Source: Vreelandella zhanjiangensis DSM 21076 (GTDB lineage Bacteria > Pseudomonadota > Gammaproteobacteria > Pseudomonadales > Halomonadaceae). Taken from it: a DNA stretch of 64,000 bases. Under the pieces are notes generated by a model that ran no database searches, was not told where the DNA came from, and saw only the letters and a program-made list of their open reading frames with translations. The translations under genes and the position numbers were made by a program. Where the stretch lies: positions 62,715 to 126,714 of the forward strand of contig NZ_KB898655.1 of NCBI RefSeq assembly GCF_000377665.1, in the 5' to 3' direction. The first letter of the stretch is position 1; the number at the start of each line of letters is the position of its first letter. Of the stretch, positions 26,648-36,421 are shown piece by piece.

Positions 26648-28560
26648 GTGCAACGCAGACGAACGGATCGGCACTAAGTGCCCGCCGCACATGGAATATC
26701 GATCAGTGGGGCAGCGGCTACTTTGATGTCGACGACCACGGACAAGCGCTGGTACGTCCCTTAGGCACCGATGCTGAAGGCCCTGCTCTACCCTTGCGTG
26801 AGCTGGTGTGCCAATTGCAGGATGCAGGTCTGCGTTTGCCGGTACTCGTGCGTTTTAGCGACATTCTTCATGACCGGGTAGAACAGCTGTGCGGCGCCTT
26901 TGACGCGGCCATGAGCGATATTGACTACCAGGGCGGCTATACCGCGGTTTATCCGATCAAGGTTAACCAGCAGCGCCGCGTGGTGGAAGAGATTCTGGCA
27001 ACCTCCGAGCGTGGCAATGGCCGAGTGGGCCTTGAAGCAGGCAGCAAGCCCGAGCTTTTGGCCGTTCTTGCCCTGTCAGACGGCGGCTCATCGCTGATTG
27101 TGTGTAACGGCTATAAAGATCGCGAGTACGTACGCCTTGCCCTGCTGGGCGAAAAACTCGGCCATCGCGTTTATCTGGTGGTGGAAAAACTTTCCGAGCT
27201 TGAGCTGATAATGGATGAGGCTCGGGAGCTTGATGTTACGCCCCGCATTGGCCTGCGCGCCCGGCTTGCCTCTGTAGGCAAGGGCAAGTGGCAGAATACC
27301 GGTGGGGAGAAATCCAAGTTCGGCCTGACCGCCAGCCAGATTCTTGAGGTGGTCGAAACGCTGCGTGCCCAAGATGCGCTGGCGAGCCTTCAGCTGGTGC
27401 ACTTTCACCTGGGCTCGCAGATCGCCAATATTCGCGACATTCAGCGCGGCTTACGTGAGTGCGCGCGGTTTTATCAGAACCTCATCACCCTGGGTGCGCC
27501 GATTGATACGGTAGACGTCGGCGGCGGCCTGGGCATCGACTACGAAGGCACTCGCTCGCGTAGCTACTGTTCGGCCAACTACTCGATGCGCGAGTACGCG
27601 CGCAATGTAGTCAGCGCCTTCGCCCAGCTGTGCGAAGAAGCCGACCTGCCTCAACCGCACTTAATTAGCGAGTCAGGGCGGGCCTTAACTGCGCACCACG
27701 CGGTGCTGATTACCAACGTGATTGGCGAGGAGCGTATCGACGATACGCCCCCTGAAAAATCACCGCAAGACGATATACAGGTCGATGCCCTATGGCGCGT
27801 ATTTGACCAGCTTGCCACGCCTCAGGAACCGCGCATGCTGGTGGAAGCGTGGCACGATTTGCTACAAGCAGTTAGTGAACTTCAAGACCGTTTTGTCCTA
27901 GGGTTAAGCGATATCAACGCCCGTGCTGAAGGCGAGCGGGTTTATCTAGCGGCTTGTGCCCGCCTGCGCAGCCTGCTTGATACTCGCAACCGTGCCCATC
28001 GTGAAATCATGGACGAACTGGCGGAGAAGCTGGCTGACAAGCTGTTCGTTAATTTCTCACTTTTTCAGTCGGTGCCCGACGTATGGGGCATTGAGCAGAT
28101 TTTTCCCGTGCTCCCCTTGAGCGGATTAAACCAGCCGCCGACTCGCCGAGCGGTTATTCAGGATATTACCTGCGACTCTGACGGGCGGATTGACAGCTAC
28201 GTAGATGGCCAGGGCGTGGAAAGCACGCTGCCGTTGCCTGAGTGGCCTTCAGAAGATGAGCGCTGGCTAGGCTTTTTCCTGGTAGGCGCTTATCAGGAAA
28301 TTCTTGGCGACTTACATAACCTTTTCGGCGATACCGACTCGGTAGATGCCGCCTTAAACGAACACGGTGAATGGGTGCTTTCCAACCCGCTTGCTGGTGA
28401 TACCGTGGCGGACGTACTGGCTTACGTCAACTTTGATGCAGAGGTGTTGAAACGTAAGCTGACCGAGCAAATAGCGCAGAGCGGTTTTTCCGATCAGGAG
28501 CGTGAAAGCTTTGCGGCCAGCCTGAGCGAAGGGCTGGAAGGCTATACCTATTTAGAGTAG
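26644..28560 (+). CDS. speA: Biosynthetic arginine decarboxylase
   Basis: A 638-aa PLP enzyme converting arginine to agmatine for polyamine synthesis. N-terminal W-N-I-D-Q-W-G-S-G-Y-F, PLP lysine in Y-P-I-K-V-N-Q near residue 102, H-F-H-L-G-S-Q near 255, G-G-G-L-G-I-D near 291 and the C-terminal cysteine site D-I-T-C-D-S-D-G near 502. Full family length. The start overlaps the thrB stop by 4 bases; a strong terminator follows. Confidence 0.95.
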   Translation: MSATQTNGSALSARRTWNIDQWGSGYFDVDDHGQALVRPLGTDAEGPALPLRELVCQLQDAGLRLPVLVRFSDILHDRVEQLCGAFDAAMSDIDYQGGYTAVYPIKVNQQRRVVEEILATSERGNGRVGLEAGSKPELLAVLALSDGGSSLIVCNGYKDREYVRLALLGEKLGHRVYLVVEKLSELELIMDEARELDVTPRIGLRARLASVGKGKWQNTGGEKSKFGLTASQILEVVETLRAQDALASLQLVHFHLGSQIANIRDIQRGLRECARFYQNLITLGAPIDTVDVGGGLGIDYEGTRSRSYCSANYSMREYARNVVSAFAQLCEEADLPQPHLISESGRALTAHHAVLITNVIGEERIDDTPPEKSPQDDIQVDALWRVFDQLATPQEPRMLVEAWHDLLQAVSELQDRFVLGLSDINARAEGERVYLAACARLRSLLDTRNRAHREIMDELAEKLADKLFVNFSLFQSVPDVWGIEQIFPVLPLSGLNQPPTRRAVIQDITCDSDGRIDSYVDGQGVESTLPLPEWPSEDERWLGFFLVGAYQEILGDLHNLFGDTDSVDAALNEHGEWVLSNPLAGDTVADVLAYVNFDAEVLKRKLTEQIAQSGFSDQERESFAASLSEGLEGYTYLE

Positions 28561-28599
28561 CGCCTTTAGAGTAACGCCTTGAAGTAATACCTGCGGCAT

Positions 28600-28639
28600 A
28601 AAAAAACGCCCCTTGGGATCAACCTTGGGGCGTTTTTTA
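28600..28639. terminator. Bidirectional terminator between speA and FAH gene
   Basis: Arms AAAAAACGCCCC (28601-28612) and GGGGCGTTTTTT (28627-28638) give a stem with an A-run on one side and T-run on the other, so it can end transcription from both convergent genes. Confidence 0.92.
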
Positions 28640-28672
28640 ATAGCAAAACGTTAGCTTACTCAACCAGTTGGT

Positions 28673-29338
28673 TTACTCAACTACCGACGTATTAATTTCC
28701 AAGCCACCGGTCAGGGTCAAGCGTAATGATATACCGCGAGATAGCTCACCAACGCCTGCTGGGGTACCGGTTAAAATCACATCGCCAGGCTCCAGGGTGA
28801 AGTGACGACTCATTTCTGCGACCAGTGACGGGATCGCAAAAATCATATCCGAACCTTCGCCGTGCTGGCGCTCTTCGCCATCGATTTCAAGCGTAAAGGT
28901 GAGCGCGTTCCAGTTGGGTACGCGGCTAAGCGGTAAAAATTGAGATAGCGGACATGCGCCATCGAAACCTTTGGCGATTTCCCATGGGTGACCTTTCTCT
29001 TTCAGCTGCGCTTGTACATCACGCAGGGTTAAATCCAGAGCAAGCCCGATCCCCACAATCGCACGTTCTGCTTCATCAGGCGTTGCATGGGTAATTGTTT
29101 CACCCACTAGCAGCGCAAGCTCAGCTTCGTAGTGCACATCACCACGCGAAAAAGGCGGGTTAAGCGGCTGCGTAATATCGACAACGCTGGTGGCTGGCTT
29201 GATAAATATCAGCGGCTCGCTAGGCACCGGGTTGTTGAGTTCTTTGGCATGGTCAGCGTAGTTGCGGCCAACACACACGACTTTGCCCAACGCATGGGAA
29301 AATGCCTGACCATCAGTAAATTGTGGAACAAGACGCAT
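28673..29338 (-). CDS. Fumarylacetoacetate hydrolase family protein
   Basis: A 221-aa FAH-fold enzyme (YcgM/FAHD1 type; family activities include acylpyruvate hydrolysis and oxaloacetate decarboxylation). Metal-site motifs: K-V-V-C-V-G-R-N-Y-A-D-H-A-K-E near residues 17-31, E-A-E-L-A-L near 70 and T-G-T-P-A-G-V-G near 195. ATG 29338 is preferred over the upstream in-frame ATG at 29359 because it starts the family N-terminus (M-R-L-V-P) with GGAGAA upstream. Single-gene unit. Confidence 0.85.
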   Translation of the reverse strand: MRLVPQFTDGQAFSHALGKVVCVGRNYADHAKELNNPVPSEPLIFIKPATSVVDITQPLNPPFSRGDVHYEAELALLVGETITHATPDEAERAIVGIGLALDLTLRDVQAQLKEKGHPWEIAKGFDGACPLSQFLPLSRVPNWNALTFTLEIDGEERQHGEGSDMIFAIPSLVAEMSRHFTLEPGDVILTGTPAGVGELSRGISLRLTLTGGLEINTSVVE

Positions 29339-29453
29339 GGGGGGTATTCTCCTTCTCATTATACGTGCCGCGTTCTTAACGACAGACGCAACAGTCTACC
29401 CTACCTATGTGCATGTTCCACAACCTAATACGCGATTGTCGCTAGTCGGAAAA

Positions 29454-30437
29454 TCACTTAGCTAATGACTGACTGTCATCAGGCGCATGAGCAAGAAAAT
29501 CCGGGCGATGCTTGGGAGCCGCATACGGCTCACGGCAACGATTATCCGGGCGATTAAATACAAAGAATACGTTGCTGCGCGGGTCTGGCGACAGGTTGGC
29601 ATTCGAAGCATGCAGAGTATTGCAGTCAAACAGCAGCAGTCCGCCCGCTTTTCCCTTGGGCGCTTCAATGCCGTGTTCGGCCACCAGCTCAGTCAGCGCC
29701 TCAGGGCTTGGCACACCCACCTCCTGCGCTTTTAACGAACTCTTATGGTTATCCTCAGGCGTTTCTCCCAGGCACGGCACAAACTTCTTGTGCGAGCCGG
29801 GAATCAGCATCAGCGGACCATTGAACTCATGATTGTCGGTCAAAATTAACGAGGCGCTCACGGCGTGCATACCCGGCATACCGTCTTCCGCATGCCAAGT
29901 TTCAAAGTCTGAATGCCAGTTGAACCCTTTACCGGCAAACCCTGGCTTATAGTTTATGCGTGACTGGTGCACGTATGGATCATCACCGATGATCTGCCGC
30001 GCCGCGCCCGCTACACGCTCATCGCTTGCCAAGGCACCCAAGCGCGCTGATAACTTATGCACCGCAAACAGCGAGCGGATTTCATTACTTTCAGGCTCGG
30101 TAATACTGAAATCCTGATGACGGTATTCGTCCGTGCTCATTAACGCCTGCATCTCATCGCGCAACTCATCAAGTTCATCGCCACTAATAAGATTAGGGAT
30201 AAAAAGAAATCCTTTACGCTCGAATTCTTCCAGTTGCGCTTTACTTAATGGGCCGGATAAATGCTGACCTTTTATTACTGCATCCTGACGAGGCTGCCAG
30301 AGTTCCTTCGGTGGCTCGGCCAGCCTCGAAGGATAAACATCCTGCGCTTTTGCATGGGCCGAAGAGGGCACATCCGCTAACTCACTATATTGCTTTTGTG
30401 CCATTACATTATGGAAAGATAGATTGCTGACTGTCAT
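29454..30437 (-). CDS. ectD: Ectoine hydroxylase (EctD/ThpD)
   Basis: A 327-aa Fe(II)/2-oxoglutarate dioxygenase that converts ectoine to 5-hydroxyectoine, a compatible solute. The EctD signature F-N-W-H-S-D-F-E-T-W-H with the metal-binding H-x-D lies near residues 168-178, and the distal His in N-T-L-H-A-S-N near 270-276; the 2-oxoglutarate Arg is in D-P-R-S-N-V. Strong AAGGAG before ATG 30437. The ectABC genes are not in this window; a separate ectD is common in Halomonas. Strong support for a halophile. Confidence 0.95.
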   Translation of the reverse strand: MTVSNLSFHNVMAQKQYSELADVPSSAHAKAQDVYPSRLAEPPKELWQPRQDAVIKGQHLSGPLSKAQLEEFERKGFLFIPNLISGDELDELRDEMQALMSTDEYRHQDFSITEPESNEIRSLFAVHKLSARLGALASDERVAGAARQIIGDDPYVHQSRINYKPGFAGKGFNWHSDFETWHAEDGMPGMHAVSASLILTDNHEFNGPLMLIPGSHKKFVPCLGETPEDNHKSSLKAQEVGVPSPEALTELVAEHGIEAPKGKAGGLLLFDCNTLHASNANLSPDPRSNVFFVFNRPDNRCREPYAAPKHRPDFLAHAPDDSQSLAK

Positions 30438-31076
30438 CTAATCCACTCCTTGTATGATTAAATTTCAGATCAATGTCATGCCATAACAAGGTAGCCAACC
30501 TATATATGAGTGCAACCTTTTATTCGACTTTTATAACGTGAGTTATGAGATTCGTTTTAAGCATTTTCTAACAGAGCAATAATCTTATAAGATCCCCGCT
30601 TTATTTAGCGCCCACATCAAGCATTTACGTCAAATCAGTCGTAGTAACCAGATGATTTTCGAGCTATGAGTAATAACCTTATGTCATTGCAGGCTCGATG
30701 CTTTAGAAAGCTCTGCTGCATTGAAAAATCTGGCTTTAATATTGCCAACCTCTCAGAATCAACAATTAATAAACATAGGTTAACTTTTAACGCGAACACT
30801 AAAGCGAGAAATACACATCGACACCAAAAAAATTGTACAAACACGGCCACGCAAAAACCTCTCCCATCAGGCAGAGGCACCTACAATACAACATGTATTA
30901 TCCAGCCGACCTGTTTCGCATTTACATTAGCAAAACAAGCATTCATTATTTTGAGCAATTACATTTTCTATATCAACCTATTAAAACACCCACATTTAAG
31001 AAGCCGGTTTAACTTAATACTTAAATAAATAACTGACTTACTAATTACAATTTAAAAACCAAAAAATCTCAATCTA
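30438..31076. other. AT-rich intergenic region upstream of ectD
   Basis: A 639-bp AT-rich spacer. It holds the ectD promoter and the 3' end of the Crp-family gene. Short open frames on both strands lack binding sites and protein-like composition. I see no gene, RNA or clear terminator. Confidence 0.5.
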
Positions 31077-31880
31077 TTAATCAAAACGAATATGCCCATA
31101 AATAAAATCGCTATCAAACCCTGTCGACTTAGCCATCTCTTCAGGCTTTAAAAGTTTGATACTGCTTCGCGTCTTACGAATAAACTTTTTCTGTTCTAAA
31201 GCAGTCATGCATCGACTGACATGAACACTGGTTATTCCCAGCAGTTCACCCACAACATCTTGAGTAACGGGGAATGAATAAATATTGGTCTGCAATAATC
31301 CTTTAAAACAAAAGCGCGTATAAATCTCCAATAAGAAATGAGCAACACGTTCCTCAGAACGGTGATGCGTACAGCTTCTCAGGCGCTCAATGGTAATATT
31401 GTCATTGACCATAATATAGGACATGACGGCCTTTCTAATATCCATATCTGTTTTAAAAAGTTCATGGATACTGTCAACCGGAACCCTCTCCAGCTTGCAA
31501 TTAGTAAGCGCTAAAATAATGATATCATGGCTTTTAAAGAAACTTTCTCTAACACCAATAATATCACCCGGCATAAACACGTTACATATATCCTGGCCTC
31601 GTTTATCATTGGAATGACATAGGCTAGCCCATCCTTCCTTGACGACGAATACGTCTGCGCGACCGTCACATAAAGAGAACATCTTCTGATTTCTTTTTAG
31701 TTCAACTATCTTTTTAGGTATTTCATACAAACTATTTAATGACTCTTCACCTAATTCTCCATATAAGCCCAGCACATTTTCCAAAGTTATATCGAAACTT
31801 TTAGTTTCGAAATTATTAAAATAATCACTAAAGCTTTTTTTATCCATCAGCTCATAGTTTCCAGCGACTAGCTGTTCCAT
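31077..31880 (-). CDS. Crp/Fnr-family transcriptional regulator
   Basis: A 267-aa regulator. About 50 N-terminal residues are unassigned, then a cyclic-nucleotide-binding-like beta-barrel (about 55-165, with R-A-D-V-F-V-V-K-E-G-W-A and V-F-M-P-G-D-I-I-G) and a C-terminal winged helix (V-T-Q-D-V-V-G-E-L-L-G-I-T-S-V-H-V-S-R, about 210-228). No FNR-type cysteine cluster is visible in the N-terminus. AGGAG precedes ATG 31880. It is divergent from the ATP-grasp/CocE pair and is likely to control it. AT-rich compared with the core genes. Confidence 0.85.
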   Translation of the reverse strand: MEQLVAGNYELMDKKSFSDYFNNFETKSFDITLENVLGLYGELGEESLNSLYEIPKKIVELKRNQKMFSLCDGRADVFVVKEGWASLCHSNDKRGQDICNVFMPGDIIGVRESFFKSHDIIILALTNCKLERVPVDSIHELFKTDMDIRKAVMSYIMVNDNITIERLRSCTHHRSEERVAHFLLEIYTRFCFKGLLQTNIYSFPVTQDVVGELLGITSVHVSRCMTALEQKKFIRKTRSSIKLLKPEEMAKSTGFDSDFIYGHIRFD

Positions 31881-32360
31881 TTCTACACTCCTTTGTAGTT
31901 AGACGCAAGCTATACACAGTTGGTTAAAGGTAAAGTCTTAATACAACCAAAAGAGGCAAGGGGCGAGAAAAATATAGTCAACACTGAAAATATAAACAAG
32001 GACTATTTGCTTCATCAATATGGGCAAGAGAGCCACTCTAATGTGTCAAAAAATAAATTATTAACAATTATTAAAATTAACTACTTATTCCTTCTCTATT
32101 CTCACCTTTACTCATCAGATGCGTTTTCTGACAAGCCATTAGCACTGATAATGAGCGTTACATTCACAAACACAATGAAACCTCAATCACCTTCTTAACA
32201 ATAGAATAACGCGTATTTACAATACCCCTTGAAGTTTGGATTTTATTATAACGTTAGGGAACTTTTAAAAACCACATATATCAAGGATGTTATTGCCCAG
32301 CTATCGTACACTTCATTTGAAGCATCAGGAAATGCCGAGTCTAAATTCAAGGAGATAATG
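31881..32360. promoter_or_regulatory. Divergent promoter region, Crp-type gene / ATP-grasp gene
   Basis: A 480-bp AT-rich spacer between divergently transcribed genes. Open frames inside it (for example 31920-32198) lack binding sites and look random. I did not find a TTGAT-N4-ATCAA-type palindrome. It should contain both promoters. Confidence 0.45.
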
Positions 32361-33653
32361 ATGAAACGTAATATCTTTGTTATTGCTTTAGAAGATAAGC
32401 AGCGTCATGCAATGGAAACACTCCGTGATGCTAAAGCATTAGATATTCATGGGTTGCTTAGTGTTAATACAGCCGTTGAGGCTAAGTCAATATCGTTTAA
32501 TGGCCTTTTAGAACAGACGAAAGCTCAGCTTGATGATTTCTCAGGTACCGTCGATGGCATTATTGCTCAGTGGGACTTTCCAACCAGTGTATTAGTCCCC
32601 TTGCTTTGTCAGCAATATGATATCCCTTCGCCGTCTATTACCAGCGTTTTAACCTGTGAACATAAACTCTGGAGTCGTATTGAGCAGCAGAAGGTTATTC
32701 CTGACGTCGTGCCTGACTTCTGCGGCGTAGATCCCTTCAAAGAGAACCCGATTGATCAGGTGACTCTCGATTTTCCTTTCTGGATAAAACCAGTAAAAGC
32801 ATTCTCGTCTCATTTAGGCTTCAAGGTAGAGAACCAGACGCAATTTGATCATGCTATTGAGGAAATTCGTAAGGGTATTCGCCAGCTTGGCGACCCGTTC
32901 AATGAAGCGCTTGAGTATGCCGACCTACCAGAAGAGATTAAAGAACTGGATGGTAATTCCTGCATTGTTGAAGAGATCATAAAAGGCGTACAGGCGGCTC
33001 CTGAAGGCACGGTTTTTCAGGGCGAATTCAATGTACATGGAATTATTTCACAGCCCAGGGCTGATGACTCATTAACCCTTTATGATCGCCTGGAATACCC
33101 CAGCAATCTACCCGAGCATGTACACCATAAAATGGTGGAAGCCGCTAAAACGTTTCTTACCCATATTGGCTACGATAATGGCTGCTTTAATGCTGAATTC
33201 ATGTGGGACGAAGAAACTGACAAACTTTGGCTGATAGAAGTCAATACGCGTATTTCACAGTCACATAGCGAGATATTCGTTCTGGTGGATGGCATGTCCA
33301 ACCATGAGGTGGCGATCGACATCGCCCTGGGTCAGCGCCCCTCTTTATTAAGCCGCCAGGGCGTGGCACCTGTGGCAGCAAAATGCTTTATCCCCTACGC
33401 CCATGAAGATGGCATCGTCACGCGGGTGCCTAGCCAAGAAAACATCCAGGCACTGCAACAGCAACTACCTCATACCGACGTATGCCTGGACGTTTCCCCA
33501 GGTCAGCGCCTTAGCGATTTGCTTCATCAGGATAGTTTTTGCTATCGGTTAGGTACGCTGTATATCACCGGTAACAACCATGAGGAGATCGAGGAACGCT
33601 ATAAATTCTGTTTAGACTTTCTAGATTTTGAAATCGAAAAAGTGGATCTTTGA
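32361..33653 (+). CDS. ATP-grasp ligase of unknown substrate
   Basis: A 430-aa ATP-grasp enzyme. The N-terminal pre-ATP-grasp region has W-D-F-P-T-S-V-L-V near residue 72; the nucleotide-binding lysine lies in F-W-I-K-P-V-K-A near 143; the metal-binding end of the fold is N-A-E-F-M-W and L-I-E-V-N-T-R-I-S near 278-300. Such enzymes join a carboxylate to an amine or thiol through an acyl-phosphate. ATG 32361 has AAGGAG 6 bases upstream; the 44 residues upstream in frame are dismissed. The next gene follows after 10 bp. The product is unknown; a dipeptide-like metabolite is possible. Confidence 0.75.
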   Translation: MKRNIFVIALEDKQRHAMETLRDAKALDIHGLLSVNTAVEAKSISFNGLLEQTKAQLDDFSGTVDGIIAQWDFPTSVLVPLLCQQYDIPSPSITSVLTCEHKLWSRIEQQKVIPDVVPDFCGVDPFKENPIDQVTLDFPFWIKPVKAFSSHLGFKVENQTQFDHAIEEIRKGIRQLGDPFNEALEYADLPEEIKELDGNSCIVEEIIKGVQAAPEGTVFQGEFNVHGIISQPRADDSLTLYDRLEYPSNLPEHVHHKMVEAAKTFLTHIGYDNGCFNAEFMWDEETDKLWLIEVNTRISQSHSEIFVLVDGMSNHEVAIDIALGQRPSLLSRQGVAPVAAKCFIPYAHEDGIVTRVPSQENIQALQQQLPHTDVCLDVSPGQRLSDLLHQDSFCYRLGTLYITGNNHEEIEERYKFCLDFLDFEIEKVDL

Positions 33654-33663
33654 AGGAGGTAGA

Positions 33664-35703
33664 ATGGAAGTTATCAACGACTTTCCTTATAACGTCCGCG
33701 AGATAGAAAACGTCTTTATCCCTATGCGCGATGGCAAACAATTAGCGGCGCGCATTTGGTTGCCTGAAGCTACCCAGGATATGCCCCTGCCCGCCATTAT
33801 GGAGTATATCCCTTATCGCAAGCGCGATATTACGCGTGGCCGCGATGCTACCAACCATCCTTATCTGGCCGGCCATGGCTACGTATGTGTCCGAGTGGAT
33901 ATGCGCGGTAGCGGCGACTCCGATGGGGTGCTTACTGACGAATATACCCAGCAAGAGCAATTAGATGCGGTGGATGCCATTGAGTGGATTGCCAACCAGT
34001 CTTGGTGTGACGGTAGCGTCGGCATGATGGGTATTTCGTGGGGTGGTTTTAACAGCCTGCAAGTTGCGGCCAAGCAGCCGCCAGCGCTAAAAGCGATTAT
34101 CAGCTTATGTTCAAGCGATGACCTTTATGCCGACAACATGCACTATATGGGTGGCTGCCTTCTCGGGGATAATTTATCCGAAGCAACCGTCATGCTCGCC
34201 TTTAACGCCTTACCGCCCGACCCGCTGATTGTTGGCGACCGCTGGCGGGATATGTGGCACGAACGCATGGAAGAAAGCGGCCTTTGGATTGATAAGTGGC
34301 TGCGCCATCAGCGGCGCAATGAATACTGGTCGGCAAGCTCCGTTTGCGAATACTACGACGCCATACGCTGCCCGGTGTATGCCGTTGGAGGCTGGGCGGA
34401 TGGCTTTACCAATACCGTTTTCAGATTAATGGAGCACCTACAGGTTCCGCGCAAAGGGCTTATTGGCCCGTGGGGGCATAAATACCCCCACCAAGGTATT
34501 CCGGGACCTGCCATTGGCTTTCTTCAGGAAGCGCTGCGCTGGTGGGACTACTGGTTGAAAGGCAAAGACAACGGAATTATGGATGAACCCATGCTGCGCG
34601 CCTGGGAGCAAGACAGCGTTCCTCCGGATAACTCCTACGAAGATAGACCTGGCCGCTGGATCGCAGAGCCTTTATGGCCATCCAGCAATATTCAAGAGCA
34701 ACGCTATTTATTGTCACCTTATCGGTTGACGCCTCTATCTTTAGCTAGCGAACCTGAACACAGCGCTGAGCCTATCACCATGGGGCTACAGTCGCCGTTA
34801 AGCGTAGGGCTGGCTGCTGGCAAATGGTGCTCTTATGCGGCCACGCCGGATCTACCCGGCGATCAGCGCGAAGAAGACGGCGGCTCGCTTATTTTTAGTA
34901 CCGACGCTTTAACTGAGCCGTTGCATATTTTTGGTACGCCTTCATTAGAGCTGGAAGTTTCAAGCAACCAGCCGCAGGCAATGCTGGCAGTGCGTCTTTC
35001 TGATGTAGCGCCAGATGGTAAAGCTACTCGGGTAACTTACGGTTTGCTCAACCTTACCCATCGCGATAGCAATGCAGAACCAACGCCGCTTGAGCCGCAC
35101 CGGACTTATCGGGTAACCATTGATATGAACGGTATTGCGCAAAAATTTCCGGCAGGGCATCAATTACGAATTTCTGTATCAACCTCGTACTGGCCGCTTG
35201 CCTGGTTGCCCCCAAAACCTGCCCAGGTAGATATTTCCTTTAATCATTGCGTGCTCAAGCTACCCGTGCGTAGCGCAAGTCATGAAGAGGATGGCTTAAC
35301 GCACTTTGAAGCCCCGCAGTCAGCCCCTCCTCTAGAGATCGCTAACCTTGCACCCAGCAAGCATAATTGGTTATTGCATCAAGATTTGGCAACCAAGGGT
35401 TCTACGCTGGAAGTCGTTAATGATCAGGGATGCTTTCGAATTAACGATATAGGCACCGAAATTCACCGGTGTGCCCGTGAGTATTACACAACGGTAGGTA
35501 ATGACTTTACCTCTGCGCGAGGGGAAACTATAACGGAGAGCTCGTTTAAGCGCGATGACTGGCATACCGAAGTTTACACGCGCACCGTGCTTACTTGCAC
35601 CGAGACTGACTTTATCATTCATGCCGAGATGGATGCTTATGAAGGGCAGTACCGGGTATTCTCGAAAAACTGGGAGTCAGTTATCTCACGGGATCTTCTA
35701 TAA
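33664..35703 (+). CDS. CocE/NonD family hydrolase
   Basis: A 679-aa alpha/beta hydrolase of the CocE/X-Pro dipeptidyl-peptidase (S15) class. N-terminal hydrolase domain with nucleophile elbow G-I-S-W-G-G-F near residue 121 and V-D-M-R-G-S-G-D-S-D near 78-87; a C-terminal jelly-roll domain (about 420-560). Strong AAGGAGGT just after the upstream stop, before ATG 33664. Tightly linked to the ATP-grasp ligase, so it probably processes the same amide or ester compound. No signal peptide, so cytoplasmic. A terminator follows. Confidence 0.85.
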   Translation: MEVINDFPYNVREIENVFIPMRDGKQLAARIWLPEATQDMPLPAIMEYIPYRKRDITRGRDATNHPYLAGHGYVCVRVDMRGSGDSDGVLTDEYTQQEQLDAVDAIEWIANQSWCDGSVGMMGISWGGFNSLQVAAKQPPALKAIISLCSSDDLYADNMHYMGGCLLGDNLSEATVMLAFNALPPDPLIVGDRWRDMWHERMEESGLWIDKWLRHQRRNEYWSASSVCEYYDAIRCPVYAVGGWADGFTNTVFRLMEHLQVPRKGLIGPWGHKYPHQGIPGPAIGFLQEALRWWDYWLKGKDNGIMDEPMLRAWEQDSVPPDNSYEDRPGRWIAEPLWPSSNIQEQRYLLSPYRLTPLSLASEPEHSAEPITMGLQSPLSVGLAAGKWCSYAATPDLPGDQREEDGGSLIFSTDALTEPLHIFGTPSLELEVSSNQPQAMLAVRLSDVAPDGKATRVTYGLLNLTHRDSNAEPTPLEPHRTYRVTIDMNGIAQKFPAGHQLRISVSTSYWPLAWLPPKPAQVDISFNHCVLKLPVRSASHEEDGLTHFEAPQSAPPLEIANLAPSKHNWLLHQDLATKGSTLEVVNDQGCFRINDIGTEIHRCAREYYTTVGNDFTSARGETITESSFKRDDWHTEVYTRTVLTCTETDFIIHAEMDAYEGQYRVFSKNWESVISRDLL

Positions 35704-35741
35704 AGCGCTTTCTATACAGATTAGCTTGCCTTAAACCCAGT

Positions 35742-35776
35742 AAAGCCGCCCAACGAAAGTGGGCGGCTTTTTTGTG
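35742..35776 (+). terminator. Terminator after CocE gene
   Basis: Perfect 10-bp stem AAAGCCGCCC / GGGCGGCTTT with a 9-nt loop and a T-run, 38 bp after the stop. Confidence 0.92.
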
Positions 35777-35814
35777 AAGCAATAGTCTGTAACGTGTGAG
35801 CCAGAATTCGCTAG

Positions 35815-35842
35815 AAAAAACCTCGGCAAATAATTACCGAGG
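35815..35842 (-). terminator. Terminator after the YciF-like gene
   Basis: On the minus strand CCTCGG / CCGAGG with a 10-nt loop is followed by TTTTTT, 37 bp after the end of the YciF-like gene. Confidence 0.85.
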
Positions 35843-35878
35843 AAAGGGCCTAATTAGTAAGGGATGCGGTTCAGGCAC

Positions 35879-36382
35879 TTACCGCTTGGCGCGTAGATTG
35901 TCATCATCCGCACGATGCAAAAACTGGGTAGTGGTAGATTCGATGTGATCGGCAAGCCAAGCAGCCATATCCTCTTCTTCTTTGAGGATCTCTCTGCATA
36001 CCTGGGCAACACCTGTTTGGCCTGCGCTTTCAGCCGCTTGGATTAATGCCTTGTAGTTAGCAATTTCAAAATGCTCAAAGGCGTAGCTTGCGATACTACC
36101 TTTCATAACTTCATCGCCTGCCATCATGCCGCCTAACGCCTGACCGAAAGCCGTTAACTTACCGCCCAAATCTTTTAGCGCGGAAGTATCAATATTTATT
36201 CCGGCCATGGCTTGTTCCAAGCGCTCTGACTGGTGACGGGTTTCAGTCAAATGCTGCTCGATTCGTGCTTGAAGCTCTGGATAATCGACCAAGCGCTCTG
36301 CTTGGGATTTCAGCATTTTCTCAGCTTGCTGTTCCATAGCATGTGCATCGCGCAACCAGTTTTCTAAATACTTGGTTTCCAT
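35879..36382 (-). CDS. YciE/YciF (DUF892) ferritin-like stress protein
   Basis: A 167-aa ferritin-like four-helix protein of the YciF/DUF892 family, known from stress regulons. Metal-site type residues appear in the helices: D-A-H-A-M-E-Q-Q near residue 13, E-H-F-E-I-A-N-Y near 104-111 and E-E-E-D-M near 136. Good binding site before ATG 36382. It follows the Mn-catalase gene on the same strand with a 39-bp gap, so an operon is likely. Role inferred as oxidative or osmotic stress protection. Confidence 0.88.
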   Translation of the reverse strand: METKYLENWLRDAHAMEQQAEKMLKSQAERLVDYPELQARIEQHLTETRHQSERLEQAMAGINIDTSALKDLGGKLTAFGQALGGMMAGDEVMKGSIASYAFEHFEIANYKALIQAAESAGQTGVAQVCREILKEEEDMAAWLADHIESTTTQFLHRADDDNLRAKR

Positions 36383-36421
36383 CGTGCTTTCTCCTTTAAG
36401 AAACTGAGTAATTCATCGCTT

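Noticed and set aside
30666..31028. 120-aa plus-strand frame in the ectD upstream region
   Set aside because: AT-rich chance frame, no binding site, no protein-like pattern.
31920..32198. 92-aa plus-strand frame between the Crp-type and ATP-grasp genes
   Set aside because: Lacks a binding site; lies in a divergent promoter region; low-complexity residues.
32229..32360. N-terminal extension of the ATP-grasp protein to 32229
   Set aside because: AAGGAG sits 6 bases before ATG 32361 and the extra residues are not like the fold's N-terminus.
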